Positions 6,815 to 9,607 of a stretch of DNA of 9,607 nucleotides are shown here, piece after piece; within the stretch, counting starts at the first letter, position 1; every line of letters starts with the position of its first letter. Origin of the DNA: 66-474 sp035606235. Its GTDB lineage: Bacteria; Pseudomonadota; Gammaproteobacteria; Xanthomonadales; Rhodanobacteraceae. The notes below the pieces were generated by a model, which ran no database searches, was not told the DNA's origin, and worked only from the letters and a program-made list of their open reading frames with translations. A program made the translations under genes and the position numbers. The stretch is taken from the NCBI GenBank assembly GCA_035606235.1, contig DATNFU010000040.1, positions 1-9,607 of the forward strand, given 5' to 3'.

Positions 6815-7306
6815 ATGAATCGCATCAGCAACTATTTCAAGAGCCTGCTCCTGCTCGAGTTGTTCGCGGGGCTCGGGCTGACGCTCAAGTACTTGTTCAA
6901 ACCCAAGTACACCATGCATTACCCGATGGAGAAGATTCCGCGCTCCAACCGTTTCCGCGGCTTGCACGCGTTGCGCCGCTATCCCAACGGCGAGGAGCGT
7001 TGCATCGCCTGCAAGCTGTGCGAAGCGGTGTGCCCGGCGCTGGCGATCACCATCGATTCGGCGCCGCGCGCCTCAGACGGGACGCGCCGCACCACGCGTT
7101 ACGACATCGATCTGTTCAAGTGCATTTTCTGCGGGTTCTGCGAGGAGAGCTGCCCGGTGGATTCGATCGTGGAAACCGACATCCTCGAATACCATTTCGA
7201 GCAGCGCGGCCAGAACGTGATCACCAAGCCGCAACTGCTGGCGATCGGCGACCGCTTCGAGCCGCAGATCGCCGCGGCACGCGCGCAAGACGCAGCGTAC
7301 CGGTAA
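6815..7306 (+). CDS. nuoI: NADH-quinone oxidoreductase subunit I (TYKY-type, two [4Fe-4S] clusters N6a/N6b)
   Basis: Ferredoxin-like subunit that passes electrons from NuoG toward cluster N2 in NuoB. The product is 163 residues, typical of the family. An amphipathic N-terminal helix (residues 1-28, YFKSLLLLELFAGLGLTLKY) would lie on the membrane. The two cluster motifs are CIACKLCEAVCP (C63, C66, C69, C73) and CIFCGFCEESCP (C103, C106, C109, C113), each with the expected C-x2-C-x2-C-x3-CP spacing; as in 8Fe ferredoxins, the last cysteine of each motif serves the other cluster. ATG 6815 is chosen because it gives MNRISNYFKS at the family's usual start and follows ATAGGA at 6798-6803; a longer in-frame opening from 6752 would read only the end of nuoH in the wrong frame. 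The gap to nuoH is 5 bp and to nuoJ 11 bp. Confidence 0.98.
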   Translation: MNRISNYFKSLLLLELFAGLGLTLKYLFKPKYTMHYPMEKIPRSNRFRGLHALRRYPNGEERCIACKLCEAVCPALAITIDSAPRASDGTRRTTRYDIDLFKCIFCGFCEESCPVDSIVETDILEYHFEQRGQNVITKPQLLAIGDRFEPQIAAARAQDAAYR

Positions 7307-7317
7307 CGATAGCCGTC

Positions 7318-7953
7318 ATGGATATCCACGCAACCTTCCAGTTCGTCTGCTTCTGGGCATTCGCCATCGTCGCGGTGGCGTCCGCTCTGGCGGTGATCAG
7401 TCTGAAGAATTCGGTGCACGCGGTGCTCGCGCTGGTGCTCACGTTTTTTTCCACTGCCTGCATCTGGCTGCTGCTGCAAGCCGAGTTTCTCGGCATTGCG
7501 CTGGTGGTGGTGTACGTCGGCGCGGTGATGGTGCTGTTCCTGTTCGTGGTGATGATGCTGGATTTGAAACTGGAGCCGTTGCGCGAAGGCTTCACCAGGT
7601 ATCTGCCGGTCGGCATCGTGGTGGCCGGCATCATGCTGGCGGAAATGCTTGGCATCATCGGCGTGCGTTCGATGAACGTGCGGCCTGGGCCCAACCCCGC
7701 CGGCATCTCCAACACCGAATGGCTCGGGCAGGCGCTGTTCACGCGGTTTCTGCTGCCGTTCGAGATCGCCGCGCTGATCCTGACCGTCGGCCTGATTGCC
7801 GCGGTGGTGCTGGCCGCGCGCGAGCGCACCGACAAGAAATACCAGAGTCCTGCGCAACAGGTGGCGGTACGCGCATCGCAGCGCATGCGGTTGGTGAAGA
7901 TGCGTTCGGAACCCGACGCGCGCACGCCGACCGGAGAGGAGCCGCGGTCATGA
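7318..7953 (+). CDS. nuoJ: NADH-quinone oxidoreductase subunit J (ND6-type membrane subunit)
   Basis: Small membrane subunit of the complex I arm, next to NuoH, K and A, thought to help relay conformational or proton signals to the antiporter-like subunits. The product is 211 residues with five hydrophobic spans (about 8-28, 32-53, 58-81, 95-116 and 144-167). The conserved third span reads EFLGIALVVVYVGAVMVLFL (56-75), the region that in family structures carries a pi-bulge. After the last span a hydrophilic tail of about 43 residues (169-211), rich in Arg, Lys and Pro, would extend from the membrane. ATG 7318 has no clear Shine-Dalgarno sequence, so translation probably depends on ribosomes finishing nuoI 11 bp upstream (inference). 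The stop TGA overlaps the nuoK start by 4 bp. Confidence 0.96.
   Translation: MDIHATFQFVCFWAFAIVAVASALAVISLKNSVHAVLALVLTFFSTACIWLLLQAEFLGIALVVVYVGAVMVLFLFVVMMLDLKLEPLREGFTRYLPVGIVVAGIMLAEMLGIIGVRSMNVRPGPNPAGISNTEWLGQALFTRFLLPFEIAALILTVGLIAAVVLAARERTDKKYQSPAQQVAVRASQRMRLVKMRSEPDARTPTGEEPRS
7933..7941 (+). promoter_or_regulatory. Ribosome binding site for nuoK
   Basis: GGAGAGGAG inside the 3' end of nuoJ lies 8 nt before the ATG at 7950 and 11 nt before a second in-frame ATG at 7953. It is the strongest purine-rich site in the window. It fits the first ATG best, though either methionine would give a normal NuoK. Confidence 0.7.
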
Positions 7954-8258
7954 TGATCCCGCTTTCGTATTACATCGTGTTCGGCACCGTGCTGTTCTGC
8001 ATCGCGATCGCCGGCTTCTTCATCAATCGCAAGAACGTGATCGTGCTGCTGATGTGCATCGAGCTGATGCTGCTGGCGGTGAACACCAATTTCGTGGCGT
8101 TCTCGCGTTTCATCGCGGATCCCGCGGGCCAGGTATTCGTGTTCTTCATCCTGACCGTGGCGGCGGCGGAATCGGCGATCGGCCTGGCGATTCTTGTGTT
8201 GCTGTTCCGCAATCGAGGCACGGTGAATGTGGCGGAAATTGACTCACTGAAGAATTGA
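7950..8258 (+). CDS. nuoK: NADH-quinone oxidoreductase subunit K (ND4L-type membrane subunit)
   Basis: Small membrane subunit between NuoJ and NuoN that carries part of the hydrophilic axis of the proton-pumping arm. The product is 102 residues, matching the roughly 100-residue family. Three hydrophobic spans are visible (about 5-24, 28-52 and 61-86). The two membrane glutamates required in the family are present: E38 in LLMCIELMLLAVN and E74 in TVAAAESAIGLAI, corresponding to E36 and E72 of the E. coli protein. The NTNFVAFS block after the first glutamate is also typical. ATG 7950 overlaps the nuoJ TGA in ATGA. A second ATG follows at once, so the protein may start one codon later. The gene is followed by a 93-bp gap holding a REP doublet before nuoL. 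Confidence 0.97.
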   Translation: MMIPLSYYIVFGTVLFCIAIAGFFINRKNVIVLLMCIELMLLAVNTNFVAFSRFIADPAGQVFVFFILTVAAAESAIGLAILVLLFRNRGTVNVAEIDSLKN

Positions 8259-8264
8259 AGCTGC

Positions 8265-8331
8265 TGTAGGAGCGGGCCCGCTCGCGAAAGAAAAGACGGC
8301 GTTCGCGGTTGCCTGCAAGCAGGCTCCAGCA
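8265..8331. repeat. REP doublet (REPIN-like) in the nuoK-nuoL gap
   Basis: A second inverted pair of the same 25-nt REP-like family as in the nuoE-nuoF gap, with a shorter 17-nt spacer (8290-8306). The left unit (8265-8289) starts TGTAGGA, then has GCGGGC, loop CC and GCTCGC; one stem pair is a G-T wobble. The right unit (8307-8331), read on the minus strand, starts TGCTGGA, then has GCCTGC, loop TT and GCAGGC, and ends AACC. The unit length and the 7-6-2-6-4 layout are the same as in the first doublet. The left unit keeps the GTAG head; the right unit has diverged. The doublet begins 7 bp after the nuoK stop and ends 20 bp before the nuoL start, just upstream of its ribosome binding site. 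Confidence 0.8.
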
Positions 8332-8338
8332 AAGATGA

Positions 8339-8343
8339 AAGGA
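8339..8343 (+). promoter_or_regulatory. Ribosome binding site for nuoL, deciding a GTG start
   Basis: AAGGA, within AAAGGAA, lies 8 nt before the GTG at 8352. No ATG occurs at a suitable place in frame, so this site together with protein alignment by eye supports GTG as the nuoL start codon. Confidence 0.75.
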
Positions 8344-8351
8344 ACCAACGA

Positions 8352-9607
<1,256 letters not shown>

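Overview
The window is one continuous plus-strand stretch of a bacterial nuo operon, which encodes proton-pumping NADH:quinone oxidoreductase (respiratory complex I). Gene order is nuoD(partial)-E-F-G-H-I-J-K-L(partial), the standard order of the 14-gene operon. Both ends are cut: nuoD lacks its N-terminus and nuoL runs off the right edge. All nine reading frames are intact, with their cofactor-binding and proton-channel residues in place, so this looks like a working housekeeping locus. I see no new enzymatic system.

The DNA is GC-rich. The proteins resemble the alpha/beta/gamma-proteobacterial, mitochondrial-like type: separate NuoD with no NuoC fused in view, a LDYVSMM motif in NuoD, and a NuoG without the extra N7 iron-sulfur cluster. 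Together with REP-like repeats carrying a GTAG head, this suggests a gammaproteobacterium near Xanthomonadales (Rhodanobacteraceae/Xanthomonadaceae). That placement is inference from memory, not a database result.

Layout: 1-1104 nuoD (quinone-site subunit), 1101-1628 nuoE, 1782-3095 nuoF and 3235-5787 nuoG (the NADH-oxidising N module and electron wire), 5784-6809 nuoH (membrane heel beside the quinone channel), 6815-7306 nuoI (two [4Fe-4S] clusters), then 7318-7953 nuoJ, 7950-8258 nuoK and 8352-9607 nuoL (membrane proton-pumping arm). Electrons pass from NADH through FMN in NuoF, then the clusters of NuoE/F/G and NuoI, to quinone at the NuoD/NuoB/NuoH interface; NuoJ, K and L help convert this into proton translocation.

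The parts that are not textbook are repeats. Most junctions are very tight (4-bp ATGA overlaps at D/E, G/H and J/K; 5- and 11-bp gaps at H/I and I/J). The only three larger gaps each hold a palindromic repeat: a REP doublet between nuoE and nuoF, a different inverted repeat built of 9-nt CGCAAAGAA units between nuoF and nuoG, and a second REP doublet of the first family between nuoK and nuoL. nuoG also carries a cluster of strong palindromes inside a low-conservation linker near residues 702-744, which may be an in-frame repeat insertion. No RNA gene, CRISPR array, transposase, terminator or convincing promoter was found. No gene-free stretch exceeds 300 bases.
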